Source of the DNA: UBA7672 sp965279205
Lineage (GTDB): Bacteria > Pseudomonadota > Alphaproteobacteria > Caulobacterales > Hyphomonadaceae
Assembly: GCA_965279205.1 (NCBI GenBank)
Contig: OZ257144.1
Location: forward strand, 4,030,001-4,094,000
Length of the DNA stretch: 64,000 bases
Reading direction: 5' to 3'
Within the stretch, counting starts at the first letter, position 1, and the number at the start of each line of letters is the position of its first letter. Under the pieces are notes generated by a model that made no database searches, was not told where the DNA came from, and saw only the letters and a program-made list of their open reading frames with translations. The translations under genes were made by a program, and so were the position numbers. This document shows positions 1 to 8,833 of the stretch, in pieces.

Positions 1-1113
1 CGTGCCCATCAGCTCGACCGAAGCGGGCGAGAGAATGCGCACGCCGTCAAGTTCGCCGCCATTGAGCACCATCTGGCTGAAGCGGGCGTAATCCATCGTG
101 GTGGAAACGAGACCGCCGCCGCCGGATTCCATCGCGGGCGGCTTGGTGTAATCGGGCATGGGCGAACCGAAGAGGTTTTTCGCCTCGACGATCTTGTTCT
201 GGTCGCGGTCGAACACATAGACGGCCGCAAGGCGGCTGGCCTTGTCGGCGCCAGTGGAGAAGGCTGTGTCGTTCATTTTCAGCGGCGCGAAGATGCGCTG
301 CTGCATGAACTGGCCGAGCGTCTTGCCGGTGAGCTTCTCGACGATGTAGCCCTGGATGTCGACGGAGGACGAATAGGACCAGTTCGTGCCCGGCTGGAAC
401 ATCAGCGGGACGGTGGCGGTGCGGTCGATCATCTCCTTGAGGCTGGAGGCGCCGAGCACCGACTTCTGGCGGTACATCTTGTCGACGGGATGCTCCTCGG
501 CGAGGCCATAGCCGAACCCGGCGGTGTGGCTCATGATCTCGCGCATGGTCGGCGGGCGGACCATGCCCTCGAGCTCCATCGTTCCGTCCTTCTTGATGGA
601 CTTCACGACGCGCAGGTTCTTGAACTCCGGCACGTAGCGCGTGACCGGATCATCGAGGCGCCATTTGCCTTCCTCGAACAGGACCATCATGGCGACGCCA
701 GTAACCGGCTTGGTCATCGAGTAGATGCGGAAGATGGTGTCTTCCTTGATTGGCGCGCCGGTCTCGAGGCTGGCCTTGCCGTAGGTCTTGAAGCTGACGA
801 TCTGGCCGTGCCGGGCGAGCAGTGTCGTCATGCCGGCGACGCGGCCGCTGGCGACAGCGTTGGCCATGTAGTCGTCGAACATCTTCAGGCGGGCGCCGTC
901 GAAGCCGGCGGCCTCAGGCGTAACAGCGGCGGAGAGATTGCGAGGGGCGGCGGGCTTCGCCTCGGCGTGGGACGCCATCATGGCGTCCATGTGGGCCTTC
1001 ATCTCCGCCTGCGACATTTGCGTGGGAGCGGGCGTCTGCGCCTCTGGCGCGTAGACGCAGGCAGACAGGAAACCGGCCGCCAAGGCGGCGGCTGAACAGG
1101 TGCGGCGAAGCAT
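1..1113 (-). CDS. Serine hydrolase, beta-lactamase/class C-like lipoprotein (3' end outside window)
   Basis: The reading frame stays open for 371 codons from ATG at 1113 to the window edge, so the C-terminus is missing. The N-terminus is a lipoprotein signal: a hydrophobic stretch ends in LSAC, with the acceptor Cys at residue 19. The fold is recognised from SMTK, giving the nucleophile Ser132 and general base Lys135 (the S-x-x-K motif), and from YSSS near residue 247, which sits where class C enzymes and carboxylesterases have Y-x-N/S. A good ribosome site, GGGAGGA, lies 7 bases before the start. Members of this family (EstB-like esterases, D-aminopeptidases, beta-lactamase-related proteins) are often not true beta-lactamases. 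The product probably acts in the periplasm, anchored to a membrane. The exact substrate cannot be told. Confidence 0.85.
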   Translation of the reverse strand, partial: MLRRTCSAAALAAGFLSACVYAPEAQTPAPTQMSQAEMKAHMDAMMASHAEAKPAAPRNLSAAVTPEAAGFDGARLKMFDDYMANAVASGRVAGMTTLLARHGQIVSFKTYGKASLETGAPIKEDTIFRIYSMTKPVTGVAMMVLFEEGKWRLDDPVTRYVPEFKNLRVVKSIKKDGTMELEGMVRPPTMREIMSHTAGFGYGLAEEHPVDKMYRQKSVLGASSLKEMIDRTATVPLMFQPGTNWSYSSSVDIQGYIVEKLTGKTLGQFMQQRIFAPLKMNDTAFSTGADKASRLAAVYVFDRDQNKIVEAKNLFGSPMPDYTKPPAMESGGGGLVSTTMDYARFSQMVLNGGELDGVRILSPASVELMGT

Positions 1114-1272
1114 GGATTAGTCCTCCCGGAAGGTTCGGCTCTGGTCCGGCCCACGGGCCGGATGTCCCTTGGCCGGAACCATCACGCGCCAGAACGACAC
1201 TGACAAGTCCGGATAGAGCCGAGAGGCGGCTTATTGGATTGAGCGCTGCGGAAAGCCGGGAGGCAAGGCGGT

Positions 1273-2136
1273 CTAGTTGAAGCTCTTCGCCAGTTTGTCG
1301 ATCGCCATAATCTGGCGCATCAGCTCTTCGAGCTGGTTGAGCGGGACCATGTTGGGGCCGTCGGACGGCGCCTTGTCCGGGTTCTCGTGCGTCTCGATGA
1401 AGACGGCGGCGACGCCGACAGCTGCTGCGGCGCGGGCGAGGATCGGCACATACTGGCGCTGGCCGCCTGAAGTGGCGCCCTGCCCGCCGGGTTGCTGCAC
1501 CGAATGCGTCGCGTCGAACACGACCGGCGCACCGGTGGCGGCGAGTTCCGGCAGCGCGCGCATGTCAGAGACGAGCGTGTTGTAGCCGAATGAGACACCG
1601 CGCTCGCAGACCAGCACGTCACGGCAACCGGACTGGACCAGCTTCTGCACGACGTTCTTCATGTCCCAAGGCGCGAGGAACTGCCCTTTCTTGACGTTGA
1701 TCGGTTTGCCCGTCTGGGCCGCCGCAACAAGAAGATCGGTCTGGCGCGAGAGGAAGGCCGGGATCTGTAGCACGTCGACGGCCTTGGCGACCTCCGCGCA
1801 CTGGTCCGGCAGATGGACGTCGGTAAGAACCGGCAACCCCGAGGTCTCGCGGATCTCGTTGAAGATGTCGAACGAAGCCTCAAGGCCGAGCCCCCGAGCC
1901 GTGCTGATGCTCGACCGGTTCGCCTTGTCGAACGAGGTCTTGTAGATGACGTGGGCGCCAAGCTTGTCCGCGATCTCGCGGATAGCGGCCGACATTTCCA
2001 GCGCGTGGGCGCGGCTTTCCAGCTGGCAGGGGCCAGCGATGAAGGCCACCGGAAGTTCCTGGCCGATGCGGACGGTTCCGCGCGGGGCCGGGACTTCGAC
2101 GATGCTGTTGGGGGTGAGGTTCAGGCCGTCAGCCAT
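1273..2136 (-). CDS. kdsA: 3-deoxy-8-phosphooctulonate synthase (KDO-8-P synthase)
   Basis: This cytoplasmic enzyme condenses phosphoenolpyruvate with arabinose-5-phosphate to give KDO-8-phosphate, the first committed step towards the KDO of lipopolysaccharide. The 287-residue protein has the usual family length. It contains the family segments AGPCQLES near residue 35 and YKTSFDKANRSS near residue 66, plus a GGQGATSGGQR stretch close to the C-terminus. It is followed downstream on the same strand by the exported serine hydrolase and preceded by glmM, also on this strand with 78 bases between, so glmM and kdsA may be cotranscribed. Both feed cell-envelope sugar synthesis. Identification is firm. 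Confidence 0.96.
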   Translation of the reverse strand: MADGLNLTPNSIVEVPAPRGTVRIGQELPVAFIAGPCQLESRAHALEMSAAIREIADKLGAHVIYKTSFDKANRSSISTARGLGLEASFDIFNEIRETSGLPVLTDVHLPDQCAEVAKAVDVLQIPAFLSRQTDLLVAAAQTGKPINVKKGQFLAPWDMKNVVQKLVQSGCRDVLVCERGVSFGYNTLVSDMRALPELAATGAPVVFDATHSVQQPGGQGATSGGQRQYVPILARAAAAVGVAAVFIETHENPDKAPSDGPNMVPLNQLEELMRQIMAIDKLAKSFN

Positions 2137-2214
2137 GGCTCTCTCCTGTGCGTGCGGCCCATATGGCGCGTTTGGGATTGGAAGACCAGAGGGTGCGGCG
2201 CCTCGCCCTCCGGC

Positions 2215-3561
2215 TCATTCCCGGTCCAGCGCCGCCAGCACGCCATCAACGGCTTCGCGCACCAGATCGTCGGTTTCCGCCTGCGCCATCACCCGCAGGA
2301 TCGGCTCGGTTCCCGACTTGCGCACCAGCAGCCGGCCCCGTGCGCCCAGCGCCTTTTCAGCAGCGGCAATCGCATCCTGGACGCCCTTGCGGGAGAGCGG
2401 ATCGCCACCCTTGTAGGGACGGTTGATCAGCTTCTGCGGCGCCGGATCGAACACGTGCGCCACTTCCGACAGTTTCTTGCCTGTCTCGATCATCACGGCG
2501 AGCGCCTGCAGCGCCGCGATCAGGCCATCACCGGTGGTCGAAAAGTCCGACAGCACGATGTGGCCGGATTGCTCGCCACCGACATTGAGCCCCTTCTCCA
2601 GCATGCGCGCGACGACATAGCGGTCGCCCACCTGCGTGCGCTCCAGCTTCACGCCGATGCCCTTGAGATGATTTTCCAGCCCGAGGTTGGACATCACGGT
2701 CGCGACCACCGTGTTCTTGGCGAGGCGTCCCTGCGCCTTCCAGGTCTGGGCGATGAGGCCGAGAAACTGGTCGCCATCGATGATCCGCCCGGTCTCGTCG
2801 CACAAGACGACGCGGTCGGCATCGCCATCGAGAGCAATTCCGATGTCGGCGCGATAGCGGTGCACATTCTCGATCAGCGCGCGCGTGTCGGTTGAACCGA
2901 CCTCGCGGTTTATGTTGAAGCCGTTGGGTTCGACACCGATCGGGAAGACTTCCGCGCCCAGTTCAAACAGGACTTCGGGCGCAACCTTGTAGGCCGCGCC
3001 ATTGGCGCAATCGATCACGATGCGCAGACCCGACAGCCGCAGCTTCTTCGGAAAGGTCGCCTTGACGATCTCGATATAGCGCGCCTGCGCATCATCCACG
3101 CGACGCGCGCGGCCAAGATCGGCGGATGCGGCGAGGTCATCGTCCAGCGGGCGCGCCATCAGTGCCTCGATCGCCAGCTCCGCCTCGTCCGACAGCTTCT
3201 GCCCGTCCGGTCCGAACAGCTTGATGCCGTTGTCCTGGTAGGCGTTGTGCGAGGCCGAGATCATCACGCCCATGTCCGCCCGCAGCGAGCGGGTCAGCAT
3301 AGAGACGCCCGGCGTCGGCAGGGGCCCGAACAGCACCACGTCCATGCCCTTGGCCGTGAACCCCGCCGTCAGCGCCGGCTCCAGCATGTAGCCAGAGAGA
3401 CGAGTGTCCTTGCCGATCACCACCAGGTGCCGGCGCGGGTCGGAGCGGCGGAAATAGGACGCGGCGGCCATGCCCAGCCGCATCGCCATTTCGGGCGTGA
3501 CATTGCCCTGGTTGGCGGTGCCGCGGATGCCGTCCGTGCCGAAGATCTTCCGCGCTGTCAT
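2215..3561 (-). CDS. glmM: Phosphoglucosamine mutase
   Basis: GlmM interconverts glucosamine-6-phosphate and glucosamine-1-phosphate on the route to UDP-N-acetylglucosamine, needed for peptidoglycan and lipid A. The 448-residue product starts with the typical KIFGTDGIRG segment. It carries the phosphoserine loop ISASHNAYQDNG, with the active serine at about residue 104. The metal-binding loop DGDADR lies near residue 245, and the C-terminal phosphate-binding RKSGTEP near 418. It is divergent from glmS, which makes its substrate; the two starts are about 200 bases apart, a plausible shared promoter region. Downstream on the same strand is kdsA. Confidence 0.97.
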   Translation of the reverse strand: MTARKIFGTDGIRGTANQGNVTPEMAMRLGMAAASYFRRSDPRRHLVVIGKDTRLSGYMLEPALTAGFTAKGMDVVLFGPLPTPGVSMLTRSLRADMGVMISASHNAYQDNGIKLFGPDGQKLSDEAELAIEALMARPLDDDLAASADLGRARRVDDAQARYIEIVKATFPKKLRLSGLRIVIDCANGAAYKVAPEVLFELGAEVFPIGVEPNGFNINREVGSTDTRALIENVHRYRADIGIALDGDADRVVLCDETGRIIDGDQFLGLIAQTWKAQGRLAKNTVVATVMSNLGLENHLKGIGVKLERTQVGDRYVVARMLEKGLNVGGEQSGHIVLSDFSTTGDGLIAALQALAVMIETGKKLSEVAHVFDPAPQKLINRPYKGGDPLSRKGVQDAIAAAEKALGARGRLLVRKSGTEPILRVMAQAETDDLVREAVDGVLAALDRE

Positions 3562-3759
3562 GCTTCCTCACCTGCCGGTTCCGGCGAGGGCGGATAACCG
3601 CCACGCCTGCCAGCCAAACGCCATATAAAACGCTACACTCGTGATGTTCATGACCGACCCTGACCATGATTTGCAATACCTTTAGACGGTCTGCCATGTA
3701 GAGGCCGGTAGTTTCCGGTCAGTGTCTCCGGGATGTGTAGTTGGGCGGGAGTTTCATCG

Positions 3760-5595
3760 ATGTGTGGTATCATTGGCATTCTGAGCGATACCCCCGCCGC
3801 CCCGCGGCTGGTCGAGGCCCTGAAACGGCTGGAATACCGCGGCTATGATTCGGCCGGCATCGCCCTTCTGGAAGGCGGTCACCTGAAACGCCTGCGCGCG
3901 CCGGGCAAGCTGGCCAACCTCGACGAGAAGGTGCGCGAGGTCTCCCTCAAGTCTGGCGTGGGCATCGGCCACACCCGCTGGGCGACCCATGGCCAGCCCA
4001 ACGAGACCAATGCCCACCCCCACGCCTCCGGCCGGGTCGCCATTGTCCACAACGGTATCATTGAGAATTTCCGCGAACTGCGCGAGGCGATGGAAAAGCG
4101 TGGCCGCAAGTTCGAGACCGAAACCGATTCGGAAACCATCGCCCACCTGATCGACGAGGGCTTGTCTCAGGGTCTGTCGCCGAAAGACGCCATGAAGCGC
4201 ACGCTCGATCAGCTGCGCGGCGCCTTCGCCATAGCTGCACTCGTCGAGGGCGAGGACAATCTGATCATGGGCGGGCGGCGCGGCTCGCCGCTGGTGATCG
4301 GCATTGGCGAGAAGGAAATGTTCCTCGGCTCGGACGCGCTGGCTGTCGGCCCCTTCACCCAGCGCGTGATCTATCTGGAAGAGGGCGACTGGTGCGTTCT
4401 GTCGCGCACGAGCTACGAAATCTTCGAGGCATCCGGGAAAAAGGTTCAACGCGCCGAGACGCATGTTCCTGCCGCTGGCGCCGCCGCCGAAAAGGGCAAT
4501 CACCGCCACTACATGCAGAAGGAAATCTACGAGCAGCCTGATTTCGCTGGCCGCACGATTTCCGCCTATGTCGATGCGTACGATCTCAAGGTCGCCCTGC
4601 CCACGCGCCCGGGCAAGAAGACGATCGACTTCACGAAGATCGACCGCATCCAGATCGTTGCCTGCGGCACGGCCTACTATGCCGGCTTCGTCGCCAAATA
4701 CTGGTTCGAACAACTTGCCGGAGTCGTTGCCGACGTCGATGTCGCATCCGAATTCCGCTATCGCGATCCGGTCCTTACGCCCAACACGCTCGCCATTGTA
4801 GTGACGCAGTCGGGCGAGACCGCCGACACGCTCGCCGCGCTTCGCTACTGCAAGTCGAAGGGTGTCACCACGGCGGCCGTGGTCAACGTGCCGACGTCGT
4901 CCATCGCACGCGAATGCGATGCCATTCTGCCGACGCTCGCCGGCGTCGAGATTGGCGTTGCCTCGACCAAAGCCTTTACCGCCCAGCTCTGCGCGCTGCT
5001 CGCCACCGCCATCGCTGCTGGTCGCGCGCGTGGCTTCCTCTCACGCGACGCTGAGAAAACCAACGTCGCCGCCATGCTGGAACTGCCCCGCCTCATCTCG
5101 GAAGCGCTGAAGGTCGAGCCGCAGATCATGCAGCTGGCGATCGAGATCGCGAAGGCGCGCGACATCCTCTATCTCGGCCGTGGCCAGCACTATCCGATCG
5201 CCCTTGAGGGCGCGCTGAAGCTCAAGGAAATCTCCTACATCCACGCCGAGGGCTATGCCGCTGGCGAACTGAAGCACGGACCTATCGCGCTGATCGACGA
5301 GCGCACGCCGGTGGTCATGGCCGCTCCGCACGATCACCTGCTGGAAAAATCGCTGTCCAACCTCCAGGAAGTCGCTGCACGCCATGGCCGCGTCCTGCTG
5401 GTGTCGGACGCTACAGGCATCAAGCAGGCCGGCAATGCGCCCTGGGCGACGATCGAAATCCCGGCATGCGAGCGGGCGATCCAGCCGATTGTAACGATCA
5501 TTCCGCTCCAGCTGCTCGCCTACCATGTCGCTGTCGAGAAGGGCACGGATGTCGACCAGCCGCGCAACCTCGCCAAATCGGTGACCGTGGAATAG
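3760..5595 (+). CDS. glmS: Glutamine--fructose-6-phosphate aminotransferase (isomerizing)
   Basis: GlmS makes glucosamine-6-phosphate from fructose-6-phosphate and glutamine, the entry step of amino-sugar synthesis. I set the start at ATG 3760, not the in-frame ATG at 3733. Only this start yields MCGIIGIL, in which the Cys exposed after Met removal is the glutaminase nucleophile. A GGCGGGAG ribosome site lies 7-8 bases upstream. The 611-residue product has an N-terminal class II glutaminase domain (about 1-230), then two SIS sugar-isomerase domains, with CGTAYYAG and VTQSGETADT in the first. The C-terminus ends LAKSVTVE as in the family. No glmS ribozyme-like sequence is evident upstream. Confidence 0.97.
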   Translation: MCGIIGILSDTPAAPRLVEALKRLEYRGYDSAGIALLEGGHLKRLRAPGKLANLDEKVREVSLKSGVGIGHTRWATHGQPNETNAHPHASGRVAIVHNGIIENFRELREAMEKRGRKFETETDSETIAHLIDEGLSQGLSPKDAMKRTLDQLRGAFAIAALVEGEDNLIMGGRRGSPLVIGIGEKEMFLGSDALAVGPFTQRVIYLEEGDWCVLSRTSYEIFEASGKKVQRAETHVPAAGAAAEKGNHRHYMQKEIYEQPDFAGRTISAYVDAYDLKVALPTRPGKKTIDFTKIDRIQIVACGTAYYAGFVAKYWFEQLAGVVADVDVASEFRYRDPVLTPNTLAIVVTQSGETADTLAALRYCKSKGVTTAAVVNVPTSSIARECDAILPTLAGVEIGVASTKAFTAQLCALLATAIAAGRARGFLSRDAEKTNVAAMLELPRLISEALKVEPQIMQLAIEIAKARDILYLGRGQHYPIALEGALKLKEISYIHAEGYAAGELKHGPIALIDERTPVVMAAPHDHLLEKSLSNLQEVAARHGRVLLVSDATGIKQAGNAPWATIEIPACERAIQPIVTIIPLQLLAYHVAVEKGTDVDQPRNLAKSVTVE

Positions 5596-5690
5596 GCGTT
5601 GGTCTGGCTAACCGCTTGCAGTCCACGCGGAAGAAGAAACACTTGGCCGTACGCCTGTAGCGTCCCGGCGCATAAACACTGGAATTTACC

Positions 5691-6575
5691 ATGAAGCCTG
5701 TCCGCAAGGCCGTTCTCCCCGTCGCTGGTTTCGGGACCCGCGTCCTGCCCGCGACCAAGGCGGTGCCGAAGGAGATGCTGACGGTATTCGACCGTCCGGC
5801 CCTGCAATACGTGGTCGACGAGGCCAGAGAGGCCGGGATCGAGCACTTCGTCTTCATCACGGGCCGTGGCAAGCAGGCGATCGAGGATTATTTCGACAAG
5901 GCCTACGAACTCGAAGCCACGCTCGAAGCAAAGAAAAAGGACACCATCCTCGCCGAGGTCCGCGCCGCTTCCCTGCCTCCGGGTGCATCCAGCTTCACGC
6001 GCCAGCAGGCAGCCCTCGGCCTCGGTCATGCCGTTCTCTGCGCTCGCGACATCATCGGCAATGAACCCTTCGCCGTGCTGCTTCCTGATGTGATCGTGAA
6101 GGGCAAGGGCTCGTCCTGCCTCGCGCAGATGATTGCGGCCTACAATGATGTCGGCGGCAACATCATCGCGGTCGATGAGGTTCCGCAGGAACGCGTCAAC
6201 CAGTACGGCGTCATCGATCCCGTCACCGCCGGCGATCAGGGTCCGCTGATCAAGATGAAAGGCATGGTCGAAAAGCCCCCGATCGAGAAAGCGCCCTCGC
6301 GCCTAAAGATCACCGGCCGCTATATCCTTCAGCCCGAAGTATTCGATCTTCTCGCCACTCAAACTCCAGGAGCTGGCGGCGAGATCCAGCTCACCGACGC
6401 GATGCAGCGCCTGATGAGCAGCCAAGACTTCCACGCCTTCAAGTATGCCGGCCAGGACTATGACTGCGGCGACAAGCTTCTCTATCTCGAAGCTTTCGCG
6501 GCGATGGCGCTGGCGCACCCGGAGCTGGGCGCCAAGGCGCGCCAGGTTCTCGAGAGCGTGCTGAAGAAGGGCTGA
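5691..6575 (+). CDS. galU: UTP--glucose-1-phosphate uridylyltransferase
   Basis: GalU forms UDP-glucose from UTP and glucose-1-phosphate, the donor for surface polysaccharides and the substrate for the UDP-glucose dehydrogenase at 57.4 kb. The 294-residue product has the nucleotidyltransferase opening VLPVAGFGTRVLPATKA. It also has the family segments KEMLTVFDRPALQYVVDEA and VEKPPIEKAPS. It follows glmS by 95 bases on the same strand and is convergent with galE, whose stop codon lies one base away, leaving no room for a terminator between them. The family and function are unambiguous from length and motifs. Confidence 0.96.
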   Translation: MKPVRKAVLPVAGFGTRVLPATKAVPKEMLTVFDRPALQYVVDEAREAGIEHFVFITGRGKQAIEDYFDKAYELEATLEAKKKDTILAEVRAASLPPGASSFTRQQAALGLGHAVLCARDIIGNEPFAVLLPDVIVKGKGSSCLAQMIAAYNDVGGNIIAVDEVPQERVNQYGVIDPVTAGDQGPLIKMKGMVEKPPIEKAPSRLKITGRYILQPEVFDLLATQTPGAGGEIQLTDAMQRLMSSQDFHAFKYAGQDYDCGDKLLYLEAFAAMALAHPELGAKARQVLESVLKKG

Positions 6576-6576
6576 T

Positions 6577-7581
6577 CTACTCGGCCGCCTTCGAGGCGAC
6601 CTTCCATGTCTTCCTGTGGAAGTTCCACGCCGTCGAAACGACAGTGTCGATGTCCGACAGGCGGGGCGTCCAGCCGAGCTCGCGGCGGACCTTCGCGGGA
6701 TCAGCATAGAGCGCAACCGCATCGCCGGGACGGCGTGGCGCCATCGTCGTCGGCACGGCGCGTCCTGTGGCCCGCTCAACGGCTTTCAGAACTTCGAGAA
6801 CCGTGCGGCCGTCTCCGACTCCGAGATTGAGCTGGAGATTGCCGCCGCCAGCCGCCAGCTTGTCGGCCGCCAGGATGTGCGCTTCGGCAAGATCTGTCAC
6901 ATGGACGAAGTCGCGGATGCAGGTGCCGTCCGGCGTTGGATAGTTGTTGCCGAACAGCTTCATCGGCCCGCCCATGCCGATCGCCGCCTTGATGGCATTG
7001 GGGATCAGGTGGGTTTCCGGCTCGTGCTCCTCGCCGATCTCACCATCGGGATCGGCGCCAGCGGCGTTGAAATAGCGCAGCGCCGCAAAGTTGAGGCCGT
7101 GAGCTCGGGAAATGTCCTCGAGCATTTGCTCGGTCATCAGCTTGGTGCGGCCATAGACGGAGACCGGCCGTTTCGGCAGGTCCTCGGTCAGCGGCAGGCG
7201 TTCCGGGTCGCCATAGATCGCGCAGGTCGAAGAGAAGACCAGCGACCTGACGCCCTCCTCCAGCATGACGCGTACGAGGTTCAGCGTGCCGGCAACGTTG
7301 TTGTCGTAGAAATCGAGCGGCTCGCGCTCACCCTCGCCAACCTCGATCCGGGCGGCGAACTGCATGACGGCTTCAGGCCGGTATTCGCGGATCGCGGCGC
7401 GCAGTGTATCGGCGTTGCGGACATCGCCCTTAACCAAGGGGCCCCAGCGCACGGCGTGTTCGTGTCCCGAGCTGAGATCGTCCAGGACGATCGGCTCACG
7501 CCCGGCCAGCCGCAGGGCCTTGGCCGCGTGAGAGCCGATATAACCAGCTCCTCCAACAACAAGGATACGCTTCAGGGTCAT
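6577..7581 (-). CDS. galE: UDP-glucose 4-epimerase
   Basis: GalE interconverts UDP-glucose and UDP-galactose with bound NAD. The 334-residue protein is an extended short-chain dehydrogenase. It has the N-terminal NAD-binding GGAGYIGSH at residues 10-18, the serine-threonine segment FSSTCAIYGDP near 120, and the catalytic YGRTK (Tyr-x-x-x-Lys) near 145. The segment YFNAAGADPDGEIGE is typical of GalE. It sits beside galU, which makes its substrate, in convergent orientation. It is divergent from the phosphatase gene at 7681, with a 99-base gap for two promoters. Related UDP-sugar epimerases cannot be strictly excluded. Confidence 0.93.
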   Translation of the reverse strand: MTLKRILVVGGAGYIGSHAAKALRLAGREPIVLDDLSSGHEHAVRWGPLVKGDVRNADTLRAAIREYRPEAVMQFAARIEVGEGEREPLDFYDNNVAGTLNLVRVMLEEGVRSLVFSSTCAIYGDPERLPLTEDLPKRPVSVYGRTKLMTEQMLEDISRAHGLNFAALRYFNAAGADPDGEIGEEHEPETHLIPNAIKAAIGMGGPMKLFGNNYPTPDGTCIRDFVHVTDLAEAHILAADKLAAGGGNLQLNLGVGDGRTVLEVLKAVERATGRAVPTTMAPRRPGDAVALYADPAKVRRELGWTPRLSDIDTVVSTAWNFHRKTWKVASKAAE

Positions 7582-7680
7582 TCGCCGTCCTCTTTGACGG
7601 GCAGGTCATGCAAGGCATGTGCTTGGCCGGTAACCCACATTGACATGAGAGGGCGTGACCGCGATGGCTGGCGAGACAAC

Positions 7681-8514
7681 ATGGTAAACACCAAAATGGT
7701 CTTCACACTTCCACAGCCAAGCGCCCGCGAACGCAACCAGCTTGCGAACCTTTTTGCAGCAATCGCGTCCGACGCGGGTGTGGCCGTGATGGAGGTCTAC
7801 ACCTCCGATTTCGAGACCCGGCGGAAGGCTGACTACAGCCCGGTGTCCGATGCCGACGAGCGCGCCGAGGAAATCATTCTCACGCGTCTGGAAGAGGCCC
7901 TGCCCGGCGTGCCTGTCCTGGCCGAGGAGCGCGCCGCCCGCGAAGGCGTCGGCGCCAAGATCGCCGACGCCTTCCTGCTGGTCGATCCGGTCGACGGCAC
8001 GAAAGAGTTCATCCAGCGCAAGGGCGATTTCACGGTCAACATTGCGCTTATCTGCGGCGGCAGGCCGATGGCGGGATGCGTCTTCGCGCCGGCGCGGCAG
8101 GAGATGTATTTCGGCGGTTCGGAAACCCGGCTGATCGAGGGTTTCGTTCCGGGGTCGGCTGTCGGTGACGGCCGCACCCTCAGGACGCGGACCTATCCGC
8201 CGGAGGGACTCACCGCCATCACCTCGTCCTCGCACCTCAACGAGGAAACCAAGAAATTCCTCGCCCGCCACACCATCACCGGCCAGACCGCCATCGGTTC
8301 GTCGCTGAAATTCTGCTGGGTTGCAGCGGGCAAGGCCGACATCTACCCGCGCTGGGGCCCGACCATGGAGTGGGACACGGCCGCCGGCCATGCCGTGCTC
8401 AATGGGGCTGGTGGCGCGGTGCTGAAGCCTGACGGCTCGCCATTCGTCTACGGCAAGGGCTCGGACGGCTTTACCAACGGCCCCTTCATCGCCTGGGGCG
8501 GCCAGCCCTTCTGA
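7681..8514 (+). CDS. cysQ: Inositol monophosphatase-family 3'(2'),5'-bisphosphate nucleotidase
   Basis: The family removes the 3' phosphate from PAP and PAPS, recycling the by-product of sulfate assimilation; it needs Mg2+ and is lithium sensitive. The 277-residue product shows the metal-binding signature DPVDGTKEF near residue 103. An acidic pair lies in LAEERA near 82, and WDTAAGHAVL near 228 supplies the distal Asp. The start at ATG 7681 has only a weak GGCGAG upstream. In-frame ATGs at 7645 and 7696 are alternatives, so the first dozen residues are uncertain. It is divergent from galE. Some family members act on inositol phosphates instead. Confidence 0.88.
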   Translation: MVNTKMVFTLPQPSARERNQLANLFAAIASDAGVAVMEVYTSDFETRRKADYSPVSDADERAEEIILTRLEEALPGVPVLAEERAAREGVGAKIADAFLLVDPVDGTKEFIQRKGDFTVNIALICGGRPMAGCVFAPARQEMYFGGSETRLIEGFVPGSAVGDGRTLRTRTYPPEGLTAITSSSHLNEETKKFLARHTITGQTAIGSSLKFCWVAAGKADIYPRWGPTMEWDTAAGHAVLNGAGGAVLKPDGSPFVYGKGSDGFTNGPFIAWGGQPF

Positions 8515-8581
8515 TCCGGCGCTCTAGCCTTTGGCGCGTCTCTGGTGCAGGAGACGCCGTCCACAGTTTCACGAGCCTTCC

Positions 8582-8833
8582 ATGACCGACACGCCTCCTG
8601 ACCGCCTCAGCCAGAACCCCAAGAGCCCCCATTACGACAAGGAGCTGCTGGAGCGCGGTATCGGCATCCGCTTCAACGGCGCCGAGAAAACCAACGTCTG
8701 GGAATACTGTGTCAGCGAAGGCTGGATCCGCGTCGTCGCCGGCGTCGCCATGGACCGCAAGGGCAATCCGATGACGCTGCTGATGAAGGGCCAAGTCGAG
8801 CCCTATTTCGAAGCGCCCGGCTCTACGACCTGA
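8582..8833 (+). CDS. DUF3297 family protein
   Basis: This 83-residue protein begins TDTPPDRLSQNPKSPHY and contains GIGIRFNGAEKTNV, the conserved N-terminal half of DUF3297, a small cytoplasmic family of unknown function widespread in proteobacteria. It has no signal peptide or membrane segment. The start was placed at ATG 8582 because the family begins close to the DRLS segment and nothing upstream resembles it. Its last 11 bases overlap the end of the convergent argE gene, so transcripts from the two genes would be complementary at their 3' ends. Function unknown. Confidence 0.85.
   Translation: MTDTPPDRLSQNPKSPHYDKELLERGIGIRFNGAEKTNVWEYCVSEGWIRVVAGVAMDRKGNPMTLLMKGQVEPYFEAPGSTT

Noticed and set aside
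1145..1162. Palindrome TCCGGCCC-AC-GGGCCGGA after kdsA
   Set aside because: Its two-base loop cannot close as a hairpin and no T run follows, so I do not call it a terminator.
3562..3759. Possible glmS ribozyme or riboswitch upstream of glmS
   Set aside because: No conserved core was recognised, the gap is short, and glmS ribozymes are known from Gram-positive bacteria.
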